DNA of 64,000 nucleotides from Paenibacillus sp. DCT19 (GCF_003268635.1 NZ_CP029639.1:3235501-3299500), one strand, 5' to 3'. Shown: positions 8,896 to 17,351, counted from the first letter of the stretch. Numbers and translations: made by a program. The notes: generated by a model from the sequence alone, not told the origin.

Positions 8896-9347
8896 TTAAT
8901 CAGTTATGAATTTTGATGATGTTACAAGATCACCTCGCCAGATGTAAAGCGCCAAAACTGGGTCGAGTTTTGATTCTGTGGTGTGTACGTTTCCGCTCTG
9001 ATGAAGAATCATAGTACCTGGTGCTGTTGCTGTTGGCTGCTCATTACCTTTACTCCATATTCCTACCCCTCCGATGGGGATATATATTTCAACAGCAGGA
9101 TGCACATGAGCAGGATAAAACGTTTCAGGAGCTAATAAGGTAAGACCAATCAGCAAGTGGTCAGCCATTCCTAGATCATCCGGTCCAATAATTTGTGTGA
9201 AGGATACTTGTGATTCTAGGCCTCAGGCCATAATTTCAATATGTTCTTTAACTCAGTTATGATCTCAGGATCTGTTGTCTCATATTGTTTGAGACGTTCG
9301 TGTAAACGAATTAAGAATGTATCTATAATCGGGTTCATCTCTTTCAT
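8896..9347 (-). CDS. Cupin protein of the DMSP-lyase-like family (frameshifted as read)
   Basis: The intact 3' part (stop at 8896) carries the cupin metal motif 'ETFYPAHVHPAVEIYIPIGG' and a second motif 'GTMILHQSGNVHTT', as in the dimethylsulfoniopropionate-lyase-like cupin family. Upstream in another frame is a sensible N-terminus starting at ATG 9347 with GGAGGT (9360-9365) before it: 'MKEMNPIIDTFLIRLHERLK ... NILKLWPEA', then a TAG. One missing base near 9216-9222 would join '...LWPEA' to 'ESQVSFTQIIGPDDLGMADHL', giving about 150 residues. The family is usually nearer 200, so it may be a shorter member. Enzymatic activity on DMSP is not implied; many homologues have unknown substrates. Confidence 0.7.
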
Positions 9348-9453
9348 AATTTTAGTTCGACCTCCAACTAATGTTCAAACGCTTGTTAAGGTAAGGATGC
9401 AATTCGTACCTAACACGAGCTTTTTTATATTTTTATGATAAACATCCTATGTA

Positions 9454-9831
9454 CTATTTAGTGTCAATATGGAAGATGCCGATCTCATTATAGTGCTCCA
9501 GCTTGTAATCAATGGTACCCAGGCTACAGTTTAACATATCCATTTGCTTCAGAATATTTTGCCTATGCTGCTCCAACATCTCCTTCCGCTGTTCGCTAGT
9601 GCTGGAACCTTCCAGACATAACAGCATAAAAGCTTTGATATCCTCAAGTGGCATGCCACTGTCTCTCAGACAACGTACTAATTCCAGCCAACATATATCC
9701 ATCTCAGAATATTTACGGGTACCGTATTCTGTCTTTTTCAACAAGGGCATCAGACCTGCCCGATCATAGAAACGCAGAGTGGAAGCAGGCAATTGGGTGC
9801 GTTCCGCGACTTGTTTAATCGAAAATTCCAA
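9454..9831 (-). CDS. MerR family transcriptional regulator
   Basis: 125 residues from TTG 9831, chosen because AAGGAAG lies just upstream and the MerR winged helix begins at once: 'FSIKQVAERTQLPASTLRFYDRAGLM' (HTH), 'EYGTRKYSEMDICWLELVRCLRDSGMPLEDI' (wing and second helices), then a coiled coil ('SEQRKEMLEQHRQNILKQMDML') and a short tail. An open frame runs further upstream but is not MerR-like. Divergent from the aldo/keto reductase gene, whose promoter has the over-long 19-base spacer that MerR proteins activate. There is no effector-binding Cys cluster, so it resembles the AdhR/YyaN aldehyde-responsive group rather than metal sensors. Confidence 0.9.
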   Translation of the reverse strand: MEFSIKQVAERTQLPASTLRFYDRAGLMPLLKKTEYGTRKYSEMDICWLELVRCLRDSGMPLEDIKAFMLLCLEGSSTSEQRKEMLEQHRQNILKQMDMLNCSLGTIDYKLEHYNEIGIFHIDTK

Positions 9832-9866
9832 GCAAATCTTCCTTTCAAAAAAAATGGTTGAATGTC

Positions 9867-9897
9867 TTGACTTAAACCTAAGTTTAACCACTATCCT
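9867..9897 (+). promoter_or_regulatory. MerR-type promoter with 19-bp spacer and operator
   Basis: TTGACT (9867-9872), a 19-base spacer, then TATCCT (9892-9897). The spacer region contains the inverted repeat TTAAAC-CTAA-GTTTAA (9872-9887). A 19-base spacing with a dyad between the boxes is the hallmark of MerR-activated promoters; it drives the aldo/keto reductase gene. Confidence 0.8.
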
Positions 9898-9965
9898 AAG
9901 ATAGTACAATAGAGCGTTTACATGAATAGGCTCTAATCCAACCATTTTCATAAGGAGTGATTCAG

Positions 9966-10937
9966 TTGAAATACAGAAGACTGGGTAGAAGTGGATTGAA
10001 GGTAAGCGAGATTGGATTGGGAAGCTGGCTGACCTATGGATCGGCAACTTCAGAGGAAGTGGCGCGTGCATGTATGCATAAAGCGTACGAACTCGGCATT
10101 AATTTTTTTGATACATCGAATTCGTATCCAGGTGCCGAAGAAGTTATGGGGAGTACGTTGAAGGAGTATTCACGTAGTAGTTACGTACTTGCTACGAAGT
10201 TGTTTTTCCCACAAGGATCGGGACCGAACGATCGGGGGCTGTCCCGTAAACACATCGTCGAGCAGTGTGAAGCAAGCTTAAAACGATTGGGAACAGATTA
10301 TATCGACTTATATCAATGTCATCGCTTTGATTCTGAAACTCCTGTTGACGAAACACTTCGAGCATTGGATGATCTGCAAGCACAAGGCAAAATTTTGTAT
10401 GCAGGTGTCAGTGAATGGACGGCGGCGCAGATCGCGGAAGCATCAGGAATCAGCAAACGTCTGAACTTACGTCCGTTAATTTCCAATCAGCCGATATACA
10501 ATATGTTTGAGCGCTATATTGAGAGAGAAGGTGTGATTAAGCAATGTGAGCAGGAAGGACTGGGACTTATCGTGTTCTCTCCATTGGCTCAGGGTGTGCT
10601 CACAGGTAAATATAAACCGGGACAACAGATTCCCGAGGGTACACGGGCTGCGAATAATCAGACGAACGGTGTCATCAACAGTTATTTGCGTGAGGATGTG
10701 CTCCAATGTACTGTCCAGCTATCTGAACTTGCTAATGAAATAGGAGCAACATTATCCCAATTCGCATTAGCATGGATTCTACGTCAGTCAGTGGTAAGCT
10801 CTGCGATTATTGGCTCTAGCAGACCCGCGCAGATTGAAGAGAATCTCAAAGCGGTTGAGCTTGAGCTTACATCCGATATCATCTCGGAAACGGAGAAAAT
10901 TCTGTCTTCCATCAGCCATTTTGCGCCACTGCGATAA
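9966..10937 (+). CDS. Aldo/keto reductase
   Basis: 323 residues from TTG 9966 (AAGGAG at 9951-9956, ten bases upstream); the GTG at 9957 overlaps that ribosome site and is unlikely. An NADPH-dependent (alpha/beta)8 oxidoreductase of the voltage-gated-K-channel-beta/YajO-like group. The catalytic tetrad is visible: Asp and Tyr in 'FFDTSNSYPGAEEVMG', Lys in 'VLATKLFFP', His in 'YQCHRFD'. The C-terminal cofactor segment is 'SSAIIGSSRPAQIEENL'. It reduces carbonyls to alcohols in the cytosol. It is under the divergent MerR regulator and its 19-bp-spacer promoter, so it is probably induced by reactive aldehydes or electrophiles (inference). Confidence 0.93.
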   Translation: MKYRRLGRSGLKVSEIGLGSWLTYGSATSEEVARACMHKAYELGINFFDTSNSYPGAEEVMGSTLKEYSRSSYVLATKLFFPQGSGPNDRGLSRKHIVEQCEASLKRLGTDYIDLYQCHRFDSETPVDETLRALDDLQAQGKILYAGVSEWTAAQIAEASGISKRLNLRPLISNQPIYNMFERYIEREGVIKQCEQEGLGLIVFSPLAQGVLTGKYKPGQQIPEGTRAANNQTNGVINSYLREDVLQCTVQLSELANEIGATLSQFALAWILRQSVVSSAIIGSSRPAQIEENLKAVELELTSDIISETEKILSSISHFAPLR

Positions 10938-11027
10938 TAAAGGATATAACACTTCATAGGTATGGACAATATCAGACCGAAATAGATTAACATGTGTGAT
11001 AGATCACAGGACATTTGTTACCTGATA

Positions 11028-11059
11028 GGTTAGCTGTTTTTGCAGGCTAGCCTTTTTTT
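11028..11059 (+). terminator. Terminator after the aldo/keto reductase gene
   Basis: GGTTAGC/GCTAGCC stem (one G-T pair) with a 7-T tail, between convergent genes. Confidence 0.7.
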
Positions 11060-11072
11060 GGTCTATTCTCTA

Positions 11073-11861
11073 TCAATAGCTAGATTCACTTCTAAATCGA
11101 TATTGCCTTGGCGAGGTACCTACAAATTTTTTGAACTGACGCATGAAATGGGTGTCATTTTCATAACCACACGAGCTGGCTATTTCGGTTACCGACATCT
11201 CACTGTGATCCAAAAGGTACTTCGCATGTTCAAGCCTTCCGTTAATCATATCTATCATCACTGAGCAGCCAAACAACTGCTTATAAATATGCTGGAAATA
11301 AGATTTACTTACATTTAATCGGGAGGCAAGCTCTGTCACGGAAATACTCTGTTGAGGTGAGCGGTACAGTTCGCTACGTAATTCATTAAAGGGGACGTAA
11401 TAACGACTCAGTTGATGAAGAACCGTTCGCTCGCGCAAATCACTCAATTTCATAAAGAAAGATCGAAGATCACAATCGATGATACGCTCACGTAGTGAAC
11501 CATCGAGCCGGTTGAACTTTTGTAGCTCCATAATACATCTGGATATGAGCAGCGGATCGGATGCTTCAATCGGAGTATCCAGCGGGAAATTCAATTCCAT
11601 CAGAAAATCAGTCAGGTCTGCGCCATAACAATGAAACCAGTCATTGATAAAAGGGTTCTCCAATTCACGATACGCATGAGGCGTCTCGGGGCGAAAAAGC
11701 ATAAATGTATTTTTTTCTACAATCATCGTTTGCTCATATAGCGTCACTTCTGTACGGCTATTAAAGAATACAAACGTGTAATGACCTGATCCATTCGGGC
11801 GATTTCGGATAATTCCCTCATGGTGAATGGTATGAAATCCGCATGAAATTAACTTCAACAT
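11073..11861 (-). CDS. AraC family transcriptional regulator
   Basis: 262 residues. The N-terminal ligand domain has AraC-arm features ('CGFHTIHHEGIIRNRPNGSGHYTFVFF', 'NTFMLFRPETPHAY'). The C-terminal double helix-turn-helix begins near residue 165 ('ISVTELASRLNVSKSYFQHIYKQLFGCS', 'MSVTEIASSCGYENDTHFMRQFKKFVGTSPRQYR'). Divergent from the DUF2264 gene at 11978 (about 115 bases between), which is probably its target. The combination of AraC regulator with DUF2264 suggests a carbohydrate role. Confidence 0.9.
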   Translation of the reverse strand: MLKLISCGFHTIHHEGIIRNRPNGSGHYTFVFFNSRTEVTLYEQTMIVEKNTFMLFRPETPHAYRELENPFINDWFHCYGADLTDFLMELNFPLDTPIEASDPLLISRCIMELQKFNRLDGSLRERIIDCDLRSFFMKLSDLRERTVLHQLSRYYVPFNELRSELYRSPQQSISVTELASRLNVSKSYFQHIYKQLFGCSVMIDMINGRLEHAKYLLDHSEMSVTEIASSCGYENDTHFMRQFKKFVGTSPRQYRFRSESSY

Positions 11862-11977
11862 CGGTGTACACTCCTAGCACGATAGGTCAGTTTTTGATCA
11901 TTATAGTTTATTGAAGGAGGGGATACAACGATCTATACTTGATCTAAAATACGAGCCTGGCGAAGGAGCGATGCATC

Positions 11978-13123
11978 ATGCGAGACGACAGAAAATATTG
12001 GGTAGACACGTTAGTACAGATTGCACAACCTGTTTTACGTTCTTTATCGCAACAGAAATTGGCTGTAGAGATGCCTGTTGAAGCAAGCGCAGGTGACCGA
12101 TCTGATTATACATACTTGGAAGCGTTGGGACGTACGTTGGCAGGGATTGCACCATGGATTGAGCATGGACCACGTTCGGGTGAGGAAGGTGAAGTTCGAG
12201 CCAGAATGGCTGTAATGGCAAGACAAGCAATCGAGGCTGCAACGGATCCAGCTTCACCAGACTATATGAATTTCACTACAGGCGGTCAGCCTGTAGTCGA
12301 TGCAGCCTTTCTTGCCAATGCAGTTCTACGTGCTCCAAACGAACTATATGCACTGCTTGATGAAGAAGTGAAAACGAATTTAATCTCGGCGTTGATGGCT
12401 ACACGAATGATTCGTCCAGTATTCAGCAACTGGCTTCTGTTTAGTGCCATGATTGAAGCTGCACTATTTCGAATGGGTGTAGAACAATGGGATCGTATGC
12501 GTGTCGATTATGCATTAAGGCAGCATGAGCAATGGTATAAAGGCGATGGTGCATACGGTGACGGTCCGGCGTTTCATTGGGATTATTACAATAGCTTTGT
12601 CATTCAACCTATGCTGGTCGATATTCTAGATGCAGTAGGCGATCAGTTTGAAGATTGGGCTGTACTTCGAGTTAACGTGTTGAAAAGAGCAGCGCGTTAT
12701 GCGGCTGTTTTGGAACGAATGATCTCACCAGAAGGAACTTACCCACCCCTTGGGCGATCACTCGCATATCGTTTCGGGGCATTTCAGCATTTATCGTTGA
12801 TGGCTCTGCGGGAAGAATTGCCTGAAAAGCTATTACCAGCACAGGTTCGCTGCGCACTTACAGCCGTAATTAAGAGACAGATTGAGATGCCAGGTACTTT
12901 TGATGAGCATGGTTGGCTCCGCATCGGATTTGCTGGAAGTCAACCCGCAATTGGGGAAGCCTATATTTCGACAGGCAGTTTATACTTGTGCACAACCGTA
13001 TTTCTAGCCTTAGGCCTCTCACCTGACGCTGATTTCTGGCAAGGAGAGGCAGAGTGGACTTCACTGAAAGCATGGTCTGGCGGGGCGGTGGAGCTAGATG
13101 TAGCGATGTATGATAATTTTTAG
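11978..13123 (+). CDS. DUF2264 domain-containing protein
   Basis: 381 residues, recognised as DUF2264 from 'YLEALGRTLAGIAPWIE', 'FSNWLLFSAMIEAAL' and 'WYKGDGAYGDGPAFHWDYYNSFVIQPML', a helical (alpha/alpha)-barrel-like pattern also seen in unsaturated-uronate hydrolases and polysaccharide lyases. No signal peptide, so it is cytosolic. Many DUF2264 proteins carry an extra C-terminal domain; this one ends after the helical domain. The biochemical role is not established; the AraC neighbour suggests processing of an imported saccharide. A GAAGGAGCG ribosome site lies 5' of ATG 11978. The TetR gene converges eight bases downstream. Confidence 0.85.
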   Translation: MRDDRKYWVDTLVQIAQPVLRSLSQQKLAVEMPVEASAGDRSDYTYLEALGRTLAGIAPWIEHGPRSGEEGEVRARMAVMARQAIEAATDPASPDYMNFTTGGQPVVDAAFLANAVLRAPNELYALLDEEVKTNLISALMATRMIRPVFSNWLLFSAMIEAALFRMGVEQWDRMRVDYALRQHEQWYKGDGAYGDGPAFHWDYYNSFVIQPMLVDILDAVGDQFEDWAVLRVNVLKRAARYAAVLERMISPEGTYPPLGRSLAYRFGAFQHLSLMALREELPEKLLPAQVRCALTAVIKRQIEMPGTFDEHGWLRIGFAGSQPAIGEAYISTGSLYLCTTVFLALGLSPDADFWQGEAEWTSLKAWSGGAVELDVAMYDNF

Positions 13124-13130
13124 TTTGTCT

Positions 13131-13748
13131 CTAAAAGAACTCATCGATCTCACCAACATATTGAAAAGAGTGAATATGAGTTCGCGTAAGTTCAATCACG
13201 TTTTGGATAAATGTCTCCCGTGATTCACGATATCCGCTTAAGATCCAATTGTTTAATAATCCAAAAAAACCATATGCGGTATAGTACTTGAAATACTCCA
13301 TATTTACTGGGGAGTTGTTGATTGTCTCGAAGATAAACTGCTCCTCATATATTTTAAGTATTGTTTGTGGAAAACCTGTATGTAGACCGGGTAAGGTATC
13401 GTCATATTGAATCAATTCAAAGAATTCACGATGCTCGTAAATGTACTCTACGATTTGAAAAGATTCAGCTGTCAGCTTGCTAGTCAGAACCTTTTGACCG
13501 TGCCAATAAGGTCTTCCTACCGCACCTCGCAACCCTTTAAGTTTCATAGTTAAAAGTTCTTCACCAAGAATATATTTATCCTGATAGTGTAAATAAAATG
13601 TGCTTCGATTGTATCCCGCTTGCTCTACAATGTCCTTAACGGACACCGCATGAAAGCCTTTTTTCTTGATAAGTTGAATCAGGGCTGATTGGAGGTGTTC
13701 TTTGGTGCGATTGCGATGCTGAGTTGTCACAATAAGTTCATCATTCAT
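13131..13748 (-). CDS. TetR/AcrR family transcriptional regulator
   Basis: 205 residues. The N-terminal helix-turn-helix is 'TKEHLQSALIQLIKKKGFHAVSVKDIVEQAGYNRSTFYLHY', followed by a TetR_C_7-like helical ligand domain ('FFELIQYDD', 'YGFFGLLNNWILSGYRESRETFIQNV'). It lies divergent to the SDR gene at 13931, and a perfect 17-bp palindrome at 13789-13805 in the spacer is a likely operator for both genes. Confidence 0.92.
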   Translation of the reverse strand: MNDELIVTTQHRNRTKEHLQSALIQLIKKKGFHAVSVKDIVEQAGYNRSTFYLHYQDKYILGEELLTMKLKGLRGAVGRPYWHGQKVLTSKLTAESFQIVEYIYEHREFFELIQYDDTLPGLHTGFPQTILKIYEEQFIFETINNSPVNMEYFKYYTAYGFFGLLNNWILSGYRESRETFIQNVIELTRTHIHSFQYVGEIDEFF

Positions 13749-13788
13749 TCAAAAAATCTCCTATTAATATCGACATTGTAGGGAGAAA

Positions 13789-13805
13789 TGTCTACAAGGT
13801 AGACA
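13789..13805. promoter_or_regulatory. Putative TetR operator
   Basis: Perfect dyad TGTCTAC-AAG-GTAGACA between the divergent TetR and SDR genes, about 40 bases from the regulator's start. TetR dimers bind such dyads; assignment is by position and symmetry. Confidence 0.7.
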
Positions 13806-13930
13806 CTTCGTCTCATCTTAATGATTGGATTGTTACAATTTAAAGCATACAATTAATTTTGTAAACATCATATAGCACTATTTATATAGCTGCTATTCAA
13901 AATATTTATATTATACTGGAGGAATTATTC

Positions 13931-14668
13931 ATGGGCAAACTTCAAGATAAAGTAGCGGTCATTACAGGAGGAGCATCTGGAATTGGGGCAGCGACAGCAC
14001 GTCTATTCGTGTCAGAGGGAGCCAAAGTGGTCTTGGTGGACTTGAATGAAGAAAAAGGGAAGGCGTTCGAGCAGGAGCTGAAAGCGCTTAAAGCTGATGC
14101 GCTCTTTATTAAAGCCAACATCACAAGTGAACAAGAGGTAGCTGAAATTTTCAAACAAACCGTTGAAGCTTATGGCCGAGTGGACATTGTCTTCAACAAC
14201 GCAGGGATTGGACGTGTGCATCCGTCACATGAATTGGACTATGCTGAATGGCGCAATACGGTCAATGTTGATCTGGATGGCGTATTCTTGGTTGCTCGTG
14301 AATCCATTCGCGAGATGCTAAAAATTGGTGGAGGCACAATCGTAAACACGGCGTCCATGTACGGTTGGGTCGGTTCACCCGGTTCTGCAGCCTACAATGC
14401 TGCCAAAGGTGGCGTCGTGAATCTCACGCGTTCACTTGCACTGGAATATGCAGAGAAAAACATTCGCGTAAACGCACTATGCCCAGGATTTATTGATACA
14501 CCAATTATTCCTGAAGAGAGCAAGCAGGCTCTTTCTGCAGCAACACCTATGAAACGTCTTGGTAAATCAGATGAAATGGCAAAAGCTGTTCTGTTCTTGG
14601 CAAGTGACGATTCTTCCTATATGACTGGTAACAGCCTGATCGTAGACGGTGGATACACTGCTCAATAA
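13931..14668 (+). CDS. SDR family NAD(P)-dependent oxidoreductase
   Basis: 245 residues, classical short-chain dehydrogenase: 'VAVITGGASGIGAATARLF' (TGxxxGIG cofactor loop), 'NNAG', catalytic Ser in 'NTASMYGWVG', and 'YNAAKGG' (YxxxK). Asp after the second strand ('VVLVDLNEE') suggests NAD preference. The C-terminal 'YMTGNSLIVDGGYTAQ' is typical of the glucose-1-dehydrogenase/FabG-like subgroup. GGAGG lies before ATG 13931. Divergent from a TetR regulator with a shared dyad, so probably repressed by it. Substrate unknown. Confidence 0.93.
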   Translation: MGKLQDKVAVITGGASGIGAATARLFVSEGAKVVLVDLNEEKGKAFEQELKALKADALFIKANITSEQEVAEIFKQTVEAYGRVDIVFNNAGIGRVHPSHELDYAEWRNTVNVDLDGVFLVARESIREMLKIGGGTIVNTASMYGWVGSPGSAAYNAAKGGVVNLTRSLALEYAEKNIRVNALCPGFIDTPIIPEESKQALSAATPMKRLGKSDEMAKAVLFLASDDSSYMTGNSLIVDGGYTAQ

Positions 14669-14752
14669 GAGCTATGGATGAATGAAAGTAGCTTAACATC
14701 GACATCCTAAAGGAGTAGTATCATTTCTCATTTCCTGAGGAGGAGATCTTTT

Positions 14753-14881
14753 ATGGCTCGCCAGAAGAAAAGGCAGGAAGCTGCTTGGAAGTCACGAAAG
14801 CAAGAACAGCACCCTCATGGTAAAATCAGATCGCTCAAAGAAATATCAAGCGAATATGATGAGAAGCATACTACGCAATAA
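14753..14881 (+). CDS. Small basic hypothetical protein (42 aa)
   Basis: A 42-codon frame from ATG 14753 with an excellent ribosome site (GAGGAGGAG about eight bases upstream) and a strong hairpin terminator directly after the stop. The protein is highly charged and Lys/Gln/Glu-rich ('ARQKKRQEAAWKSRKQEQ'), with no membrane segment or Cys. It resembles the small basic proteins often seen in Bacillales, but I do not recognise a family. The ribosome site and terminator are the main reasons to believe it is translated. Confidence 0.6.
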   Translation: MARQKKRQEAAWKSRKQEQHPHGKIRSLKEISSEYDEKHTTQ

Positions 14882-14885
14882 TACG

Positions 14886-14920
14886 ATGACTGTCGGCATC
14901 TTCTGCCGGCGGTCATTTTA
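14886..14920 (+). terminator. Terminator after the 42-aa gene
   Basis: Stem ATGAC-GTCGGCA/TGCCGGC-GTCAT around TCTTC, followed by TTTTA. Confidence 0.75.
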
Positions 14921-14932
14921 ACTTCATTAATG

Positions 14933-14977
14933 AAAAAGTCTACGGAATAGAGTTAAGCTCTGTCCTGTAGACTTTTT
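14933..14977. terminator. Bidirectional terminator
   Basis: AAAAAGTCTAC/GTAGACTTTTT outer stem with a partly paired inner part. A-run and T-run on opposite sides let it serve both the plus-strand unit and the convergent SDR gene at 15015. Confidence 0.75.
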
Positions 14978-15014
14978 GCTACATATAACTATTATCAATA
15001 TGGGAGGTGCTAGT

Positions 15015-15797
15015 TTAGAACCAGCGGCTAAGGTCTGGATAACCTGTTGTTGCCCATGCCCCATCTACAATAAGGCTTGAACCGGATACATATCCCGCAT
15101 CCTCACTTGCCAGGAACAGCGCAGGTCCAGTCATTTCTTCCGGCTGTGCAGCACGTTTCATCGGGATTCGCTCCATATAAGCTTCGTTAATATCTGCATT
15201 CGAGAGCAGGTCGGCTGTTAATGGCGTATCAATTAAACCTGGAAGGATGGCGTTCACCCGAATACCATTACGTGCCATTTCGAGAGCACCGTTCTTGGTC
15301 AGCATTTCAACGCCAGCTTTGGCAGAAGCATATGCCGATCCGGCATACATAGGTACATGAGAGTTGAGGGAAGCTACATTTACAATAGCTCCGCCACCAA
15401 GTTTAGCCATCTCAAGAGCCTCGTGTTTCATGCTTAGAAAGACACCCTTCATGCACAAATCCACGGTGAAGTCCCAGTCTTTTTCTGAAAGTTCTGTAAT
15501 TACACCTGCGCGGGAAGCACCTGCCACGTTGAATGCTAGATCGAGTTTACCGAATTGCTTCACAGCCGCACGAACCATTTCTTCTACATCACTTTCTACG
15601 GTTACATTCGCTTTCACTCCGACAAACCGTTCTCCTAGCTCACCCTGGATGGTTTCCAGACGTTCTGTATTCAGATCGGCGGCGAGAACCGAAGCTCCTT
15701 CCTCGACAAGTCTTCTTGCAATTGCATAACCGATACCAGATGCTGCACCTGTTACAAGCGCTACTTTTCCTGCAAATCGATTCTCATATGTGTTCAT
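15015..15797 (-). CDS. SDR family oxidoreductase
   Basis: 260 residues. Cofactor loop 'VALVTGAASGIGYAIARRL', Asp in 'VLAADLNTERL' (NAD type), 'NVAG' in place of the usual NNAG, catalytic Ser in 'VASLNSHVPMY' and 'YASAKAG' (YxxxK), C-terminal 'GYVSGSSLIVDGAWATTGYPDL'. AAGGAGTG precedes ATG 15797. Divergent from a LysR regulator across 149 bases containing an inverted repeat, so LysR control is likely. The substrate is not apparent; it is only distantly similar to the SDR at 13931. Confidence 0.92.
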   Translation of the reverse strand: MNTYENRFAGKVALVTGAASGIGYAIARRLVEEGASVLAADLNTERLETIQGELGERFVGVKANVTVESDVEEMVRAAVKQFGKLDLAFNVAGASRAGVITELSEKDWDFTVDLCMKGVFLSMKHEALEMAKLGGGAIVNVASLNSHVPMYAGSAYASAKAGVEMLTKNGALEMARNGIRVNAILPGLIDTPLTADLLSNADINEAYMERIPMKRAAQPEEMTGPALFLASEDAGYVSGSSLIVDGAWATTGYPDLSRWF

Positions 15798-15886
15798 ATG
15801 TTACACTCCTTCAGATGTAATAATTTAATTGTTTTCGCTTACATATATCTTCAATTCAAAGTATACTTAACTTCAAGGTTCATGTA

Positions 15887-15916
15887 TATTTAAGAAAAAT
15901 TTATTTAACTTAAATA
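15887..15916. promoter_or_regulatory. Inverted repeat in the SDR/LysR spacer
   Basis: TATTTAAG, 14 bases, CTTAAATA: perfect 8-bp arms between the divergent genes. LysR proteins bind dyads in such spacers, but the region is AT-rich and the assignment is tentative. Confidence 0.4.
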
Positions 15917-15946
15917 TAATTAATGTAATGAGAATAGAGGTCAACG

Positions 15947-16840
15947 ATGAATTTAGAACAAATGATATATGTGCTCGAAGTTGAGAAGACAAAATCGATT
16001 ACCGTCGCTGCCGAAAACTTGTCTGTCACGCAATCTACGATCAGTCAAGCCATTACTCGTATGGAGCATGAATTGGGCGTGAAGCTATTTAATCGATCTC
16101 GTAATGGAGCTTATCTGTTAGAACATGGCAAGTCAATTTTGGATAAGATGAGAACTGTTGTGGATACGGTGCAAATGATGAGGGAAGATGCACAGTATAT
16201 TGGGGAATCGATTCATGGAGAATTGCGATTATCTGCGATACCGGGAGGTGTTCCTGGTATTATTCCTACCATTGCAAGTATGAAAAAGCGCTATCCCGAT
16301 CTGAAATTTGAGTTATCCGAAAGTTCAGCTCGTAGCATTATCAAAGATGTCCGCAACAAAGAGATTGATCTCGGTTTGATCGCTTTATACAAAGATGATA
16401 TGGAAAACCATTTGCTAGGACTGCATTTTGTCCCTATTGATGAAGGTGTGATGCACGCATGTGTGAATCACACGAATCGCCTAGCCGGCAAAAAGTCAAT
16501 TACGATGCATGAGTTGAAACATGAGACCCTTGTCCTGTTTAATGATGAATTGGTAGATCAATTTGTAACACAGCTTTCGCAATTGGTAGGAGAGGTGGAT
16601 GTCTTGTTTCGTACTAAAAACTCAGAAGTGGTCAATGCGGCTCTTGCTCAGTTGAATGCGGTTACGATCGGTCATGAATACTCCTTCACACACGATCGTA
16701 GTGTGCTGCATCATGACTTTACCATCCTCAAAATTGAAGGCATGCAACGTGTCATTTCTATTGGCTGGGTTATGCGTGAGAATAAATTAACCCATCGCCT
16801 CGTTAGACGTTTCCTTGATCGCTTCCAATACAAGAGATAA
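15947..16840 (+). CDS. LysR family transcriptional regulator
   Basis: 297 residues. N-terminal winged HTH 'MNLEQMIYVLEVEKTKSITVAAENLSVTQSTISQAITRME' followed by 'ELGVKLFNRSRNGAYLLEHG', then a periplasmic-binding-protein-like effector domain (from about residue 90, 'GELRLSAIPGGVPGIIPTIASMKKRYPDL', 'IDLGLIALY'). GAGGTC precedes ATG 15947. It probably regulates the divergent SDR gene at 15015-15797 and itself. The effector is not predictable. Confidence 0.92.
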   Translation: MNLEQMIYVLEVEKTKSITVAAENLSVTQSTISQAITRMEHELGVKLFNRSRNGAYLLEHGKSILDKMRTVVDTVQMMREDAQYIGESIHGELRLSAIPGGVPGIIPTIASMKKRYPDLKFELSESSARSIIKDVRNKEIDLGLIALYKDDMENHLLGLHFVPIDEGVMHACVNHTNRLAGKKSITMHELKHETLVLFNDELVDQFVTQLSQLVGEVDVLFRTKNSEVVNAALAQLNAVTIGHEYSFTHDRSVLHHDFTILKIEGMQRVISIGWVMRENKLTHRLVRRFLDRFQYKR

Positions 16841-16962
16841 CGATTATCAGAGGTGTTAAATGAATCCGGTGAATCATGAAAATGGAATGATTTTTAATAT
16901 TTGCTGCTTGCGTATACAATTTTTATACGTCAATAAGCTAATTATGAAAGGATTAGATCAAG

Positions 16963-17295
16963 ATTAATCATCAATTATTCAATTCAATCGAAGAAATCGA
17001 ACCATGCTTGCAAGATCATTCCTTAGTTCTACTATATGTTTCACAAGAAGACTGTACGGTCTGTCACGCCATTCTCCCCAAATTAAAGACGTTGCTGACA
17101 GACTATCCTCACATACAATTAGTGCAAGTGGATGCACAGCAGGTACCGGAGGTAGCGGGGCAATTTTTAATTTTCTCCGTTCCAACATTAATTATGTTCT
17201 ATGACCAAAAAGAGCTGTTCAGGGAAGGTAGATTCGTCCAGTTCGAGTCTCTTGAAAAACGTATAGATCAAATTTACAATGCTATAGAATTATAA
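16963..17295 (+). CDS. Thioredoxin family protein
   Basis: A thioredoxin fold with the redox motif 'SQEDCTVCHAILPKL' (CxxC as CTVC), the cis-Pro segment 'FSVPTLIMFYDQKEL', and a length near 110 residues, normal for a single domain. The start is unusual. The frame extends upstream of TTG 17008 through 'NHQLFNSIEEIEPCLQDHSLVLLYV', which looks like genuine thioredoxin N-terminus, back to a TAG, with no ATG/GTG/TTG on the way. ATT 16963, ten bases after AAAGGA (16948-16952), is the best candidate initiator. If TTG 17008 is used instead, the protein has 95 residues and lacks the first helix. It likely acts in cytosolic disulfide reduction. Confidence 0.8.
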   Translation: MNHQLFNSIEEIEPCLQDHSLVLLYVSQEDCTVCHAILPKLKTLLTDYPHIQLVQVDAQQVPEVAGQFLIFSVPTLIMFYDQKELFREGRFVQFESLEKRIDQIYNAIEL

Positions 17296-17351
17296 AACTA
17301 GAGTGCCAAACGTCTTAGTACCTGAGAGTCTTATGCAAGAGCAGAGAGGAG

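Noticed and set aside
9241..9438. 65-codon plus-strand open frame
   Set aside because: Antisense of the N-terminal part of the frameshifted cupin gene, which has a ribosome site and sensible start on the other strand.
15847..15947. T-N11-A LysR box
   Set aside because: Several loose matches occur in this AT-rich spacer; only the longer inverted repeat at 15887-15916 was retained.
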